Positions 1 through 9,595 are shown, counted from the first letter of the stretch. The stretch is 64,000 nucleotides of DNA from Desulfobotulus pelophilus (GCF_026155325.1 NZ_JAPFPW010000008.1:96367-160366), one strand, 5' to 3'. The notes: generated from the sequence alone by a model not told the origin. Numbers and translations: made by a program.

Positions 1-333
1 TTGTTCCTTTCGTATGGAAAAGGCCTGAATGGGTCTGCCCAGCAGGCCGGATGCAAAAGCGGCGGCCATGGCCACAGGATCCGCACCAAAGGTCAGCCCG
101 CCTATGCCACGGGCTGTCATGCCCTTGAGTTCTTCCATGATCAGGTGCCCGATGAGATACATGCCGTGGGGGTCCAGTGCCGCAGGTTTGCAATTGATAT
201 AAAAGTCGCTTTTCTTTCCTGAAGCCAGGGTGAAGACAGGCGTAGGTGCCACCTGAACGGATTTTTTACATAAAAGATCCATGAGGGCTTTTTTCATGGC
301 GTCGGGTCTGTTCAGTAAAGTCTGTACATTCAT
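1..333 (-). CDS. pyrE: Orotate phosphoribosyltransferase, N-terminal part (cut by window edge)
   Basis: Reading the minus strand from an ATG at 333 gives 111 open codons running off the window start. The protein begins [15 protein letters not shown] and contains the PyrE hallmarks [14 protein letters not shown] (residues about 37-50) and [11 protein letters not shown] (about 78-88), then ends in SIRKEQ, the start of the flexible catalytic loop. PyrE transfers orotate to PRPP to make OMP, the fifth step of de novo UMP synthesis, in the cytoplasm. The PRPP-binding loop and C-terminus lie outside the window. It is transcribed divergently from the ftsE operon. The family assignment rests on seen motifs and is fairly sure. 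Confidence 0.88.
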   Translation of the reverse strand, partial: MNVQTLLNRPDAMKKALMDLLCKKSVQVAPTPVFTLASGKKSDFYINCKPAALDPHGMYLIGHLIMEELKGMTARGIGGLTFGADPVAMAAAFASGLLGRPIQAFSIRKEQ

Positions 334-999
334 CGTTCAATCCATTCTGATGGTGGATGAAAGCCCCTGTGGTGCGGGCTGTGTCAGGATCCGTATCTGA
401 CGGGTCGTGACCATAGGGTTTCCGCATTTACGCAGCACAGGCCGGAAAGGGATTGCAAGACTTCTGCCGGACTGAAAGAAGCCTTGGGGTTGGGGATCCG
501 GCAGAGGTCTTCAGCGAAAAAAACCGTTGGGCGGCACTTCCCGCAGAAGAATTCATACCATGAAGCCCTGATCAGGGTCAACGAAGGGAAGAGGGATTCC
601 GTCCATGAAAAAGACCGGATTGAAAGCCTTTAACGGGCTGGAAAGTCAAATAAAAAAATGTGTTTTGTGGTACAGAAAAAGAAAATATGATAAAAATTTC
701 TAGAGAATAAGCGGATAGAATGGCAGGTGGTTCTGCACTTGCTTTGACTCCGTTTCATGGAAGGCCAGATAGCAGATTCTGGCGTGAGATCAGGGGGCAG
801 AAGCCCTTGTACGGTTTGTATCCGCACCCGGTGCACCTTTTCCGTCAGGCTCTCCGTGTCACCGGCATCTCATGTAAGAGCGGAATGGAAAGATGTTTTT
901 TTGCCGTTTTTTCTGCGGTGAACGGGCAGAAAATGAAGGATAACAATTTTCCTGTAGCCGTTTGCCGGATGCAGGATGGTGAAAGGGATGCGCCCCTCC
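334..999. other. Divergent intergenic region between pyrE and ftsE
   Basis: About 660 bases without a convincing gene. The stretch around 640-710 is strikingly AT-rich and must hold the promoters for both directions, but no clean -35/-10 pair could be fixed. Short open frames on both strands (384-581 minus; 720-1016 plus) show no recognisable domains and no good ribosome sites. Confidence 0.4.
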
Positions 1000-1710
1000 A
1001 TGGCAGATTTTTCTAAAAACCTGATTGTCCGCATGTTTGATGTGTACAAAGCGTACGGAAAAACCTCCGCTCTGAAAGGTGTCTCTCTTGAGATTGCTGC
1101 AGGGGACATTGTTTTTATTACTGGACCAAGTGGTGCGGGAAAGTCCACACTCCTGAAGTTGCTTTACAAGGCAGAGCTGGCCAGTCAGGGGCAGATCCTT
1201 GTGGACGGGTTGAACCTCTCCCGCATCGGAGCAAGACAGCTGCCCGAACTGAGGAGGCGCATCGGTGTCATTTTCCAGGACTTCAAGCTGATTGCAGGTC
1301 GTTCCGTTTTTGACAATGTGGCCCTTGTGCTGGAAGCTGCCGGTGAAAAGCCGAAAATGATAGAGAAAAAGGTCATGAGTGTGCTCAGGACGGCAGGCAT
1401 AGAGGAAAAGGCAAGGGTTTTTCCCCCGTCCCTTTCCGGCGGAGAGCAGCAGCGGGTGGCTGTTTCCCGTGCGGTTGTGGGCTCTCCCCGGCTGATCCTT
1501 GCGGATGAACCGACAGCCAGTCTGGACCCTCAGTCCGCGGAGCAGGTCATGCAACTTTTGGAAACCTTTCATGGAAAAGGCGCAACCCTTGTGATTGCTA
1601 CCCATAACCGCCGCATGATTTCCCGGCTGAAAGGTCGGGAAATACGGCTTGAGGGGGGGGCTGTCGGGGTTCCGGAGGATTTCTCCGGGGAAAAAGCGGA
1701 GGAATGCTGA
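1000..1710 (+). CDS. ftsE: Cell division ABC transporter ATP-binding protein FtsE
   Basis: FtsE is the cytoplasmic ATPase of the FtsEX complex, which couples ATP hydrolysis at the septum to activation of peptidoglycan amidases through EnvC. With the start at 1000 the protein is about 236 aa: Walker A GPSGAGKST at residues 42-50, signature LSGGEQQRV near 145-153, Walker B LILADE near 165-170. An in-frame ATG at 976 is possible, but AAGGGA about ten bases before 1000 favours the later start. The stop overlaps the ftsX start by seven bases, so the two are translationally coupled. Order ftsE-ftsX-envC-ctpA is classical for this pathway. Confidence 0.93.
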   Translation: MADFSKNLIVRMFDVYKAYGKTSALKGVSLEIAAGDIVFITGPSGAGKSTLLKLLYKAELASQGQILVDGLNLSRIGARQLPELRRRIGVIFQDFKLIAGRSVFDNVALVLEAAGEKPKMIEKKVMSVLRTAGIEEKARVFPPSLSGGEQQRVAVSRAVVGSPRLILADEPTASLDPQSAEQVMQLLETFHGKGATLVIATHNRRMISRLKGREIRLEGGAVGVPEDFSGEKAEEC

Positions 1711-2603
1711 TGCAAAAAGATCTGTGGACACGGCACGTCCGCCATGCAGTCAAAGATATTCGAAGCCATCGTTTTCTTCATGGAATTACATGGGTTACCA
1801 TTGTTTTGTCCGTCATCTTATCCGGGACCTTCACGCTTTTTGCTTCCAATGCAGCCGATGTGATCCACTCATGGAAAGCTGGTGTGCGTGTGATGGTTTA
1901 TCTGGATGGAGGGCATACAGAGCAGGACCGTCTGCGCATTCATAACAGACTCAGGGAAAATGAACTGATTTCTGAAATCAGGTTTATACCCAGGGAGGAA
2001 GCTCTGCAGGCCCTGCGTTCCCGCATGCAGCGGCATGCGGCTGTGTTTCAGAATCTTCCCGAAAATCCCCTGCCGGATGCTTTTGAACTCAGGGTGCGTG
2101 CCGATGGCAGCAGCTGGGAGCTTGTGGAAACCGTGGCCCTTTTTGTGGAAAAAATGGAGGGAGTTGAAGAGGTGGAGTACGGAGGGCAATGGGTAGGCCG
2201 TTTTCTTCAGATTATCGGCATGCTTCGACTGGCAGCTCTCGGTATGGGCGGACTCTTTTTTCTGATTTCCGTTTTTATTGTGGCCAATACCATCCGGCTG
2301 GCGTTTTATTCCCGCAAGGAGGAAGTGGAGATCATGCGTCTTGTGGGGGCGGAAGAAAGCTTCATCAAAGCCCCCTTCTATATTCAGGGGCTGCTTCTGG
2401 GGTTTTTCGGGGGGCTTGGGGGGATGCTGGCACTCTTTCTCAGCTATGTTACCCTCACCTTCCGCATGGATGCCACTTTTTCGGCCCTTACCTTTGATTT
2501 TTCCTTTCTTTCATTGCAGACAGCCGCTGCCATGGTTGGAGTTTCCTCCCTGGTGGGATGGATGGGCGCTTATCTTTCCTTTCGTCAGGAAGTCAGTGAA
2601 TGA
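1704..2603 (+). CDS. ftsX: Cell division permease FtsX
   Basis: 299 aa inner-membrane partner of FtsE. Four membrane segments are visible: about residues 28-48, 173-201, 222-250 and 271-293. The large periplasmic loop between the first two is the part that binds EnvC-type activators in known FtsX proteins. The C-terminal three-helix block is the FtsX/MacB permease fold. The start overlaps ftsE and the stop overlaps the envC start (ATGA at 2600), consistent with a tightly coupled operon. Length matches the family. Confidence 0.93.
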   Translation: MLMQKDLWTRHVRHAVKDIRSHRFLHGITWVTIVLSVILSGTFTLFASNAADVIHSWKAGVRVMVYLDGGHTEQDRLRIHNRLRENELISEIRFIPREEALQALRSRMQRHAAVFQNLPENPLPDAFELRVRADGSSWELVETVALFVEKMEGVEEVEYGGQWVGRFLQIIGMLRLAALGMGGLFFLISVFIVANTIRLAFYSRKEEVEIMRLVGAEESFIKAPFYIQGLLLGFFGGLGGMLALFLSYVTLTFRMDATFSALTFDFSFLSLQTAAAMVGVSSLVGWMGAYLSFRQEVSE

Positions 2604-3952
2604 GAGCCTGGGTCTGTTTTTTCATACTGTGTCTGTTGATGGGGTCAGGGGAGGCAGAAGCCCGGCAGATGGTGCGCGTGGAGGTGGACCGTCTTAACCT
2701 GCGCCGTGCACCGGATCGCAATGCACCTGTTATCATGGTTCTTTCCCGGGGAGAGCAGGTGCCGGTACTGGAGGAAAAAGATGGATGGGTTCGGGTGGCT
2801 GTCGGTACCCGGGAGGGGTATCTCAGGGACCGTGCCATTTACATCCAGCGGATAGCGGCGAGAGAAGACCGGGAAATGGAAAGTGCACGGCAGGAGAGAG
2901 AGGCCGTGGCCTCCAGAATAAGGGAACAGCAGAGTCTCTTGAGCCGTTACAGGGAAAGGGAGACGGATGTCATTGCCGGTCTCAATGCCATTGACCGTAC
3001 ATTGAACGAGGTGAATGCCCGTCTGCAGGCTATCCGCAGGGAGCAGGACGGTCTCCTGGAGCAGCGGAAAGCAACAAGGGAAGCCATGGCCCGTCTTGAA
3101 CGGGAAAACCTGGAAAAAAAAGATATGGTAGGCAGGCGTCTCACCGCCCTGTATAAGCTTGAGGGAACAGGCCGCATGGCACTTCTGACCTCAACGGACA
3201 CGATTTATGGGTTTTCTGTGCACAAAAAGGCGCTGGAGAAAGTGCTTCAGCTTGATGACCGTATTCTTGCGGAACAGGCCCGCCGCATAGAGGAGCTGAC
3301 CCTGTTGGCCACGCGTCTGAAAAATGAGGAGCAGCGCATAGCGGATGCGGCGCAGAGGGCTGCTGACCAGCAGAGGATCCAGAGGGCGGAAAAACAGAAG
3401 AGGGAGAGCCTTTTGGCAGACATCCGAAGCAAGCAGAAACATGGTCTTGCTGCTGTGGCTGCCCTGGAGGAAGTGAAGGTAAAGCTGGACCAGACCGTAG
3501 AAAAGCTGGCCAGAAGAAGAGTCGCTCCTTCCCAGCCTTCCGGACCCTTTATCAAATTCAAAGGCTTGCTTGATATGCCGGTGAACGGTACAATCATTTC
3601 CCGTTTCGGGTATAAAAGAAATCCGGAACTCAATGTACAGACCTTTCAGAGTGGTATCGGAATACGGGCAGACCGGGGAGAGCCGATCCGGGCTCTTTTT
3701 TCAGGCACGGTTATCTACGCGGACTGGTTTAGCGGCTACGGGAATATGCTGATCATTGACCACGGTGACCATTACTATTCCGTATATGCCCATGCCGAAG
3801 AATTGTTCAAGAAAACAGGGGATGGTGTGGAGCGCAATGAGGTGATTGCAACGGTTGGGGATGCGGGCTCCCTGTCCGGATCCATGCTGCATTTTGAAAT
3901 CCGTCAACAGGGAAAGCCGGTGGATCCCATGCTTTGGGTGAAAAGCGGTTAG
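2600..3952 (+). CDS. envC: EnvC-like amidase activator (SH3 + coiled coil + degenerate LytM/M23)
   Basis: 450 aa. A signal peptide (about residues 1-22) is followed by a bacterial SH3 domain (25-80), a long charged coiled coil (about 90-310) and a C-terminal LytM/peptidase M23 domain (about 330-448). The M23 zinc ligands are partly lost: the usual H-x3-D region reads FQSGIGI and the usual HxH region reads SMLHFEI, while YAHAEE is kept. This matches EnvC, where the dead LytM domain activates periplasmic amidases under FtsEX control rather than cutting peptidoglycan itself. The SH3 domain is an addition relative to E. coli EnvC. It is coupled to ftsX by a four-base overlap. Confidence 0.88.
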   Translation: MRAWVCFFILCLLMGSGEAEARQMVRVEVDRLNLRRAPDRNAPVIMVLSRGEQVPVLEEKDGWVRVAVGTREGYLRDRAIYIQRIAAREDREMESARQEREAVASRIREQQSLLSRYRERETDVIAGLNAIDRTLNEVNARLQAIRREQDGLLEQRKATREAMARLERENLEKKDMVGRRLTALYKLEGTGRMALLTSTDTIYGFSVHKKALEKVLQLDDRILAEQARRIEELTLLATRLKNEEQRIADAAQRAADQQRIQRAEKQKRESLLADIRSKQKHGLAAVAALEEVKVKLDQTVEKLARRRVAPSQPSGPFIKFKGLLDMPVNGTIISRFGYKRNPELNVQTFQSGIGIRADRGEPIRALFSGTVIYADWFSGYGNMLIIDHGDHYYSVYAHAEELFKKTGDGVERNEVIATVGDAGSLSGSMLHFEIRQQGKPVDPMLWVKSG

Positions 3953-4018
3953 CCTGCCTTCTATTCCTTGAAATGACCACGATCTGGCCTCAGGCCAGGA
4001 AGCAACCAGGGAGTCTTC

Positions 4019-5335
4019 ATGCCTTTAAAAATGTCAGGAAAGCGTTGTTGTATGGTGGCAATCGGTATTGTCGCCCTTGTTCTTGTGGGTACTGCCGGTT
4101 TCCATAAGAATGTTGCCGCAAAGGGAAGTGCGGAAACATATAAAGGCCTCAAGGTTTTCAGCGATGTGATTGAGGAAATTGAAGCCAATTATGTGGATGA
4201 GGTAAAAACAGAAGATCTGATCCAGAAGGCTATTCAGGGTATGGTTGGCAGCCTGGATCCCCATTCCGCCTTTTTGCCTCCGGAAGCTTTTGAAGAGTTG
4301 CAGATGGATACCAAGGGAGAGTTCGGCGGTATCGGTATTGTCATTACGACCAAGGATGGTCTGCTGACGGTCATCTCTCCCATAGAGGGGACCCCTGCCT
4401 TCAAAGCGGGCATAGAGGCGGAAGATGTGATTGCAGAGGTGGATGGCGAATCCACAAAAGACATGATGCTCTGGGAGGCGGTGAAGCGCATGCGTGGACC
4501 CAAGGGGGAGGCTGTGGAGATTACGGTTTTCCGCAAAGGAGTACCTGAACCCCTTGAGTTTACCCTTATAAGAGACCTGATTCCCATCGAAAGTGTGCGG
4601 TATGCGGTATTGCGGCCTGGTTATGCCTATGTTTGGGTAACGAACTTCAGGGAGAGTACCACCGAAGATTTGAAAAAAGCCATTGCTGAAGTAAGGCAGG
4701 GAGAAAATCTCAAGGGACTGGTTCTGGATCTTAGGGCCAATCCGGGAGGATTGCTGGATCAGGCCGTATCCGTTGCCGATTTTTTCCTTGAAAGCGGAGA
4801 TATTGTTTCCATTCAGGGCAGAAGCCATACCAATCCTCAGGTTTTCAGGGCAAGAAAGCGGGGAACGGAACCGGATTATCCCATCGTTGCCTTGATCAAT
4901 GCGGGTAGTGCCAGTGCTGCTGAAATTGTTGCCGGAGCCCTGCAGGATCATAAGAGGGCTGTGATCCTGGGAACAACATCCTTTGGTAAAGGTTCCGTGC
5001 AGACCGTGCGTCCTCTTAAAGATGGGTACGCCTTAAAGTATACCATTGCCCGTTACTACACACCTTCCGGTCGATCCATTCAGGCGGAGGGAATCATTCC
5101 CGATATCCGGGTACCCCATGGTATGCTGGCAGAGGATACAAAAGATGATGAGCGCATGCTCCATGAGCGGGATTTGCGTAATCATATTGAACGAAAGAAA
5201 ACAGAAGAGGCAAAAAAAGAAGAGCCGGCCCCCCTTGTCTCTTCCGGATTGAATTATGAAAAACTGATGAAGGATCAGCAGGTGATGCGAGCCCTGGATA
5301 TTCTGGTGGGCTACGGTATTTTTGGTAAAAAGTAG
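4019..5335 (+). CDS. ctpA: Carboxy-terminal processing protease, S41 family
   Basis: 438 aa. An N-terminal hydrophobic signal/anchor (about residues 11-30) sends the enzyme to the periplasm. A PDZ domain (about 100-175) precedes the tail-specific protease core. The catalytic dyad is visible as Ser299 in GSASAAEIV and Lys324 in SFGKGSVQ, 25 residues apart as in characterised Ctp proteases. These enzymes trim or degrade envelope proteins from their C-termini, including peptidoglycan hydrolases, which fits its place directly after envC. The gap to envC is 66 bases; a strong terminator follows at 5366. Confidence 0.92.
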   Translation: MPLKMSGKRCCMVAIGIVALVLVGTAGFHKNVAAKGSAETYKGLKVFSDVIEEIEANYVDEVKTEDLIQKAIQGMVGSLDPHSAFLPPEAFEELQMDTKGEFGGIGIVITTKDGLLTVISPIEGTPAFKAGIEAEDVIAEVDGESTKDMMLWEAVKRMRGPKGEAVEITVFRKGVPEPLEFTLIRDLIPIESVRYAVLRPGYAYVWVTNFRESTTEDLKKAIAEVRQGENLKGLVLDLRANPGGLLDQAVSVADFFLESGDIVSIQGRSHTNPQVFRARKRGTEPDYPIVALINAGSASAAEIVAGALQDHKRAVILGTTSFGKGSVQTVRPLKDGYALKYTIARYYTPSGRSIQAEGIIPDIRVPHGMLAEDTKDDERMLHERDLRNHIERKKTEEAKKEEPAPLVSSGLNYEKLMKDQQVMRALDILVGYGIFGKK

Positions 5336-5365
5336 GTCAGGTCTGTTTTCCTGATTTCCGGAACT

Positions 5366-5392
5366 CCGCCGCATCCTGATGCGGCGGTTTTT
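5366..5392 (+). terminator. Rho-independent terminator after ctpA
   Basis: A perfect nine-pair stem CCGCCGCAT / ATGCGGCGG with a CCTG loop is followed by five T residues, then CTTTC. It lies 31 bases after the ctpA stop and ends the ftsE-ctpA operon. Confidence 0.92.
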
Positions 5393-5439
5393 CTTTCGGC
5401 CTGGCAGATCAGACATTTCAGGGAAAATGGTTGTTTTCA

Positions 5440-6582
5440 ATGACAAAGAAAAAAGAGACAAAACCGGCGGCAAAAAAGCCCCGTTCTTCGGGCAGCGGTA
5501 AAAAAAGCGGGAAATCCAGCCCTTCAGGGGGCAAAAAAAAGACGGCTGCTCCCAGAAAAGAGGTGAATCAGGGCCCCATGGCCCTTTTGATTCTTCTGGT
5601 TCTGGTGCTGGGTATCGGTGTGGCAGCCCACCTGTATTTTCAGCCTTCCGGCACGATATTGCGGGTAACGGAGAAAAAGAGTGTCCCTTCTTCCGCAGCG
5701 GTTCGTACCCATAAAGAACCTTCTGTCAGTAAACCGGTTGCTCCGACACGGGCGGAGGTGAAGGCCAGGGCATCAGAACCGCAAGCCCTTCCCCCTGCCC
5801 TGCCTGTGCAGCCGCTTCCTCAGAAAGAACATACGATACCTAAATACGAAGTGTTTCCAGGAAAGGAGGCCGAAAGAAAGAGGCCTGAGATTCCGCGGGA
5901 AAAGTTGCCGGAAAAACCGGTGATCGCCATTATCATCGATGATATCGGTTATGACCGGGCCATTGCCGAAGAGTTGATGGCTCTCGATATCCCTCTGACC
6001 TTTTCCGTTTTGCCCCACAGTCCTTACGGGGTGCGCATTGCCAACAGGGTGCATGAAAAAGGCCATGAGGTGATGCTGCATCTTCCCATGGAACCTGTGG
6101 AGTATCCACGTATCAATCCCGGTCCGGGCGGACTGCTTTTGGCCATGGAGCCCGATGAGCTTCTGGGTATTCTTGACGTGAACCTGGCGGCCATTCCCCA
6201 TATCCGGGGGGTTAACAACCATATGGGATCCGGTCTGACCCAGTCTGAGTCCCACATCAATCAGATTTTTACCATCTTGAAAAAAAAGGATCTTTTTTTT
6301 ATTGACAGTCGGACAGCCGCCAAGAGCCGTTGCCGTTCTGCGGCCAGGCTTTTTCAGCTACCCTTTGCGGAAAGGGATGTCTTTCTGGATCATATACAGC
6401 ATAAAGATGCGGTGGACAGGGAACTGAGCCGTCTTTTCAGAATTGCGGATAAACACGGTAGTGCCCTGGGTATAGGCCATCCCCACAGGGTAACTCTGGA
6501 AGGACTGCGGAAAAGGCTTCCGGAAGCAAGGGAAAAATATTCCTTTGTCTATGCCTCGGATATGGTCTCGCTTGTGGAATAA
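5440..6582 (+). CDS. Divergent polysaccharide deacetylase (YibQ/DUF610 family)
   Basis: About 380 aa. The N-terminus is Lys/Ser-rich and cytoplasmic, then a membrane segment (about 46-66), a Pro-rich linker (70-155) and a NodB-like divergent polysaccharide deacetylase domain (about 158-378). Asp167/Asp168 in IIIDDIGYD and His209/His214 in GHEVMLHLPMEP sit where the metal site of the family lies. The substrate is unknown for this family; a periplasmic cell-wall role is suggested by the ftsEX-envC-ctpA neighbourhood. The start could also be the TTG at 5431, which is better spaced from GGGA; the ATG at 5440 is used here. Confidence 0.85.
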   Translation: MTKKKETKPAAKKPRSSGSGKKSGKSSPSGGKKKTAAPRKEVNQGPMALLILLVLVLGIGVAAHLYFQPSGTILRVTEKKSVPSSAAVRTHKEPSVSKPVAPTRAEVKARASEPQALPPALPVQPLPQKEHTIPKYEVFPGKEAERKRPEIPREKLPEKPVIAIIIDDIGYDRAIAEELMALDIPLTFSVLPHSPYGVRIANRVHEKGHEVMLHLPMEPVEYPRINPGPGGLLLAMEPDELLGILDVNLAAIPHIRGVNNHMGSGLTQSESHINQIFTILKKKDLFFIDSRTAAKSRCRSAARLFQLPFAERDVFLDHIQHKDAVDRELSRLFRIADKHGSALGIGHPHRVTLEGLRKRLPEAREKYSFVYASDMVSLVE

Positions 6583-6593
6583 AGGATGAAGAG

Positions 6594-7940
6594 ATGAAAC
6601 ACACACCCATACGTCAAGTTCTTTCTTCTGAAACCAGCCTGCCGGATATCTGTGTCATGGGTTGGGTTCGCACCCGCAGAACGGGGAGGGACGTTTCCTT
6701 CCTCGAAATCAATGACGGATCCTGCCTTGCCAGCCTGCAGGTGGTGGTGGATGCAGGCCTTCCCTTTCATGGGGATGTTGCCCGCATCACAACGGGTAGC
6801 GGCCTGGCGGTGACCGGAGATCTCATTCCTTCTCCGGCCAGCGGTCAGGCTTTTGAACTGAAAGCCCGGGAAATTCATGTTTTTCAGAAGGCTCCGGAAT
6901 CCTACCCCCTGCAAAAAAAGCGTCACAGCGATGAATTTTTGCGCTCCATTGCCCACATAAGACCACGAACCAATAAATATGGAGCCATGTTCCGTATCCG
7001 TTCGGAGCTGGCCTTTGCTACCCACCATTATTATAGAGAAAAAGGTTTCCACTTTCTTCATGCTCCCATTCTTACGGGGTCTGACTGTGAAGGTGCGGGT
7101 GAACTGTTTTCCGTGGTTACGGAGGAAAAGGGGCAGGAGTTTTTCGGCAGACCGGCCCATCTCTCCGTCTCCGGCCAGCTTTCCGCAGAGATGTTTGCCC
7201 TGGCTTTGGGCAGAGTATACACCTTTGGTCCAACTTTTCGGGCTGAGAACTCCCATACTTCCCGCCATGCTGCGGAGTTCTGGATGGTGGAGCCGGAAAT
7301 GGCCTTTGCAGATCTTGGAGATGCCATGGATCTTGCCGAAGAATACCTGAAGTTTCTGGTGGTATGGCTTCGGGAGAACGGCCGGGAAGATCTCGAATTG
7401 TTTACGCGTTTTGTGGATAAGGATCTTGCTGGTGTGCTGGAATGCATACAGAAGGAACGTTTTGCCCGTGTTTCCTATACCGAAGCCGTTGACATGCTGC
7501 TTCACAGCGGAAAGACCTTTGAGTTTCCCGTGGCCTGGGGGAAGGATCTTCAATCCGAGCATGAGCGTTTTCTGGCAGAAAGTCTTTTTAGGAAACCAGT
7601 TATTCTTTATGATTATCCAAAGGAAATCAAGCCTTTTTATATGCGCTTAAATGATGATGGCAAAACCGTTGCTGCCATGGATTTGCTGGTTCCCCGCATC
7701 GGTGAGCTCATGGGGGGTAGTCAGCGGGAAGAACGGGAAGATGTGCTGTATGAACGAATGACGGCTCAGGGGCTTTCGGCTGAAAAGTACGGCTGGTATC
7801 TGGAGTCCAGGCGCTGGGGATCGGTGCCCCATGCGGGGTTTGGTATGGGATTTGAGCGACTTCTCATGCTGGTGACAGGGGTAGGCAATATACGGGATGT
7901 GATTCCCTTTCCCCGGACGCCGGGGAACATAGATTTCTGA
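6594..7940 (+). CDS. asnS: Asparaginyl-tRNA synthetase
   Basis: 448 aa class II synthetase that charges tRNA-Asn in the cytoplasm. An N-terminal OB-fold anticodon-binding domain (about 17-110, VMGWVRTRRTGRDVSFLEI) precedes the class II core, with motif 2 FRAENSHTSRHAAEFWMVEPE and motif 3 GFGMGFERLLMLVTGVGNIRD near the C-terminus. The ending PFPRTPGNIDF is typical of AsnRS rather than AspRS. AGGA lies eight bases before the ATG. It starts 11 bases after the deacetylase stop, so the two are probably cotranscribed. Confidence 0.95.
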   Translation: MKHTPIRQVLSSETSLPDICVMGWVRTRRTGRDVSFLEINDGSCLASLQVVVDAGLPFHGDVARITTGSGLAVTGDLIPSPASGQAFELKAREIHVFQKAPESYPLQKKRHSDEFLRSIAHIRPRTNKYGAMFRIRSELAFATHHYYREKGFHFLHAPILTGSDCEGAGELFSVVTEEKGQEFFGRPAHLSVSGQLSAEMFALALGRVYTFGPTFRAENSHTSRHAAEFWMVEPEMAFADLGDAMDLAEEYLKFLVVWLRENGREDLELFTRFVDKDLAGVLECIQKERFARVSYTEAVDMLLHSGKTFEFPVAWGKDLQSEHERFLAESLFRKPVILYDYPKEIKPFYMRLNDDGKTVAAMDLLVPRIGELMGGSQREEREDVLYERMTAQGLSAEKYGWYLESRRWGSVPHAGFGMGFERLLMLVTGVGNIRDVIPFPRTPGNIDF

Positions 7941-7972
7941 TTCTGCTCTCAGTCTTTTATGGGATAAGGGTG

Positions 7973-8007
7973 CAGGCCCTTCCTCCTTCCATGGGGGAAA
8001 GGGCCTG
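7973..8007. terminator. Hairpin between asnS and the convergent glyoxalase gene
   Basis: CAGGCCCTT and AAGGGCCTG form a perfect nine-pair stem around a 17-base loop, between two convergent genes. There is no T run on either side, so termination is probable only by position. Confidence 0.5.
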
Positions 8008-8016
8008 ACACCGGAT

Positions 8017-8397
8017 TTAGAGGCTGTGGTTTTCGGGGAGGATTTCTATCCAGTAGCCATCAGGGTCTGCGATAAAGTAAATACCCATTTCCGTATTTTC
8101 AAAAACCACACATCCCATTTCTTTGTGTCTGGCAAGGGCAGCCCCGTAGTCTCTGGTTGCCAGGGCCAGATGGATTTCGTTATCTCCGAGATGATAGGGT
8201 TCCTTTCTGTCCCGTAGCCATGTAAGTTCGAGCTGGAAGGGGCTTTTACCATCGCCCAGATACACCAGTTGAAAGCTTCCGTCTTCCGGTTCATAGCTTC
8301 TTACAATTTCAAGATCGAGGGCTTTTTTATAAAAATCAAGGCTTTTTTTGAGGTCAAAAACCGTGAGATTAGCGTGGAGCCAGGTAAAGGCACCCAT
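8017..8397 (-). CDS. VOC superfamily protein, lactoylglutathione lyase-like
   Basis: 126 aa with the paired beta-alpha-beta3 layout of the vicinal oxygen chelate fold. The four glyoxalase I metal ligands are in place: His8 (WLHANL), Glu57 (QLELTW), His76 (NEIHLAL) and Glu118 (YWIEIL). Glyoxalase I isomerises the hemithioacetal of methylglyoxal and a thiol such as glutathione. The length and spacing fit GloA, although other VOC enzymes use the same ligands, so substrate is inferred. It is a single gene convergent with asnS. Confidence 0.8.
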   Translation of the reverse strand: MGAFTWLHANLTVFDLKKSLDFYKKALDLEIVRSYEPEDGSFQLVYLGDGKSPFQLELTWLRDRKEPYHLGDNEIHLALATRDYGAALARHKEMGCVVFENTEMGIYFIADPDGYWIEILPENHSL

Positions 8398-8839
8398 GGG
8401 ATATCTCCTTTGTCGCGGGTTATGGTTATAGAAAGACTCTTTTGCAAGCCTGTTTTCTTGTAGTATTTCCGGAAAAATAAGTCAAAGATCTTGTCTTTTT
8501 AGGTGTTTGTATTTAGTGTTTTTGATTTTAGGGAGGAATGATTCAGCCTGTTTTTCATATGGCAACAGTTCTTATCCATAATGGAATGGGACAGGCAGGG
8601 AGGCTATGGGCTTTCCGTTATTCAGGAAGCCGGTATGTTTTCTCCATAAGACAAAAAATCTGGTTACTTGGGACTCGGACAGCATCACTTTCGGAAAGCT
8701 GCCATAGCAGGATCTGCCGGTATCTGGCCGGAACTCGTTTTCAAAAAATACCTGTTTGAAAGTAAACTATGATAAACCATGCACACTAGCCGATTTGCGG
8801 CAAGGACTCATGATGATTTGGCAAGAGGAGAAAAAACGT
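8398..8839. other. Intergenic region upstream of rlpA and the VOC gene
   Basis: About 440 bases between divergent genes, AT-rich near 8460-8530 where promoters are expected. A 73-codon open frame at 8538-8759 (plus) has no recognisable domain and its ribosome-site-like sequence abuts the start, so it is not called. Confidence 0.4.
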
Positions 8840-9595
8840 ATGCCCGAGGTTTCCACAGGAGCGTTCGTTATTCCCCGCACAAGAGGGTGGCGACAATATG
8901 CCATGGTGGTGCTGGCATTTGTTTTTCTGCTGGCTTCCTGTGCGACAAAAACCCCGGACCCTGAACCTTCTGTACGGCCTGCCGGGCAGCGGCCCTACAA
9001 GGTGTTCGGAAAGTGGTACTATCCCATTCCTGATGCAGCGGGATACCGTGAGAAGGGGCTTGCTTCCTGGTACGGGCCGAAGTTTCATGGCCGAACCACG
9101 GCCAATGGGGAGCGGTATAACATGCATGCCATGACGGCAGCCCATAAAACCTTGCCCTTTGGCACGCTGGTTGAAGTGACCAATCTTGACAATCAGAAGA
9201 AGGTGCGGGTTCGTATCAATGACCGGGGACCCTTTGTGCAGGGTCGGATCATTGATCTTTCCAATGCGGCTGCCAAAGCCATTGGCCTTGATGTCAAAGG
9301 AGTGGGACCCGTGGAAGTCCGGGCTCTGGCATCGGATAAAAAAGGTGTACCGGATTTGAAGAAAGGCCGTTTTTCGGTTCAGGTTGGTGCCTTCAGCCAG
9401 AAGGAAAATGCGGACCGCCTTGCCCGGGATCTGACGAATCAGGGTCACAGGGCTGATGTGATGACCCATGACAGGGGAGACGCGGTTTTTTTCAGGGTGC
9501 GGGTGCATGGGTTCACGGATCTGGCGGAAGCCCGAAGGGCGGAGGACCGTTTCCGGAAAGGCGGATATCCGGGCGCCATGGTGGTGGCAGAGTGA
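8840..9595 (+). CDS. rlpA: Septal ring lytic transglycosylase RlpA family lipoprotein
   Basis: About 251 aa. A hydrophobic segment with lipobox LASC (Cys34) marks a lipoprotein. A double-psi beta-barrel domain follows ([19 protein letters not shown] through [17 protein letters not shown]), keeping the His and Asp that act in Pseudomonas RlpA, and then a C-terminal SPOR domain (about 178-250) that binds denuded septal peptidoglycan. RlpA cleaves glycan strands lacking stem peptides during cell separation, so it works downstream of the amidases that EnvC activates. Start 8840 is chosen for AGGAG nine bases before it; an earlier ATG at 8810 is possible. Confidence 0.9.
   Translation: MPEVSTGAFVIPRTRGWRQYAMVVLAFVFLLASCATKTPDPEPSVRPAGQRPYKVFGKWYYPIPDAAGYREKGLASWYGPKFHGRTTANGERYNMHAMTAAHKTLPFGTLVEVTNLDNQKKVRVRINDRGPFVQGRIIDLSNAAAKAIGLDVKGVGPVEVRALASDKKGVPDLKKGRFSVQVGAFSQKENADRLARDLTNQGHRADVMTHDRGDAVFFRVRVHGFTDLAEARRAEDRFRKGGYPGAMVVAE

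Noticed and set aside
384..581. Open frame of 65 codons on the minus strand upstream of pyrE, starting with TTG and containing CGKC and CC
   Set aside because: No recognisable domain, no good ribosome site and it lies in a divergent promoter region.
720..1016. 98-codon plus-strand frame overlapping the ftsE start
   Set aside because: Composition is not protein-like, no family and it overlaps the conserved ftsE start in another frame.
8538..8759. 73-codon plus-strand frame before rlpA
   Set aside because: Shine-Dalgarno-like GGGAGGA touches the ATG with no spacer and the product has no domain.
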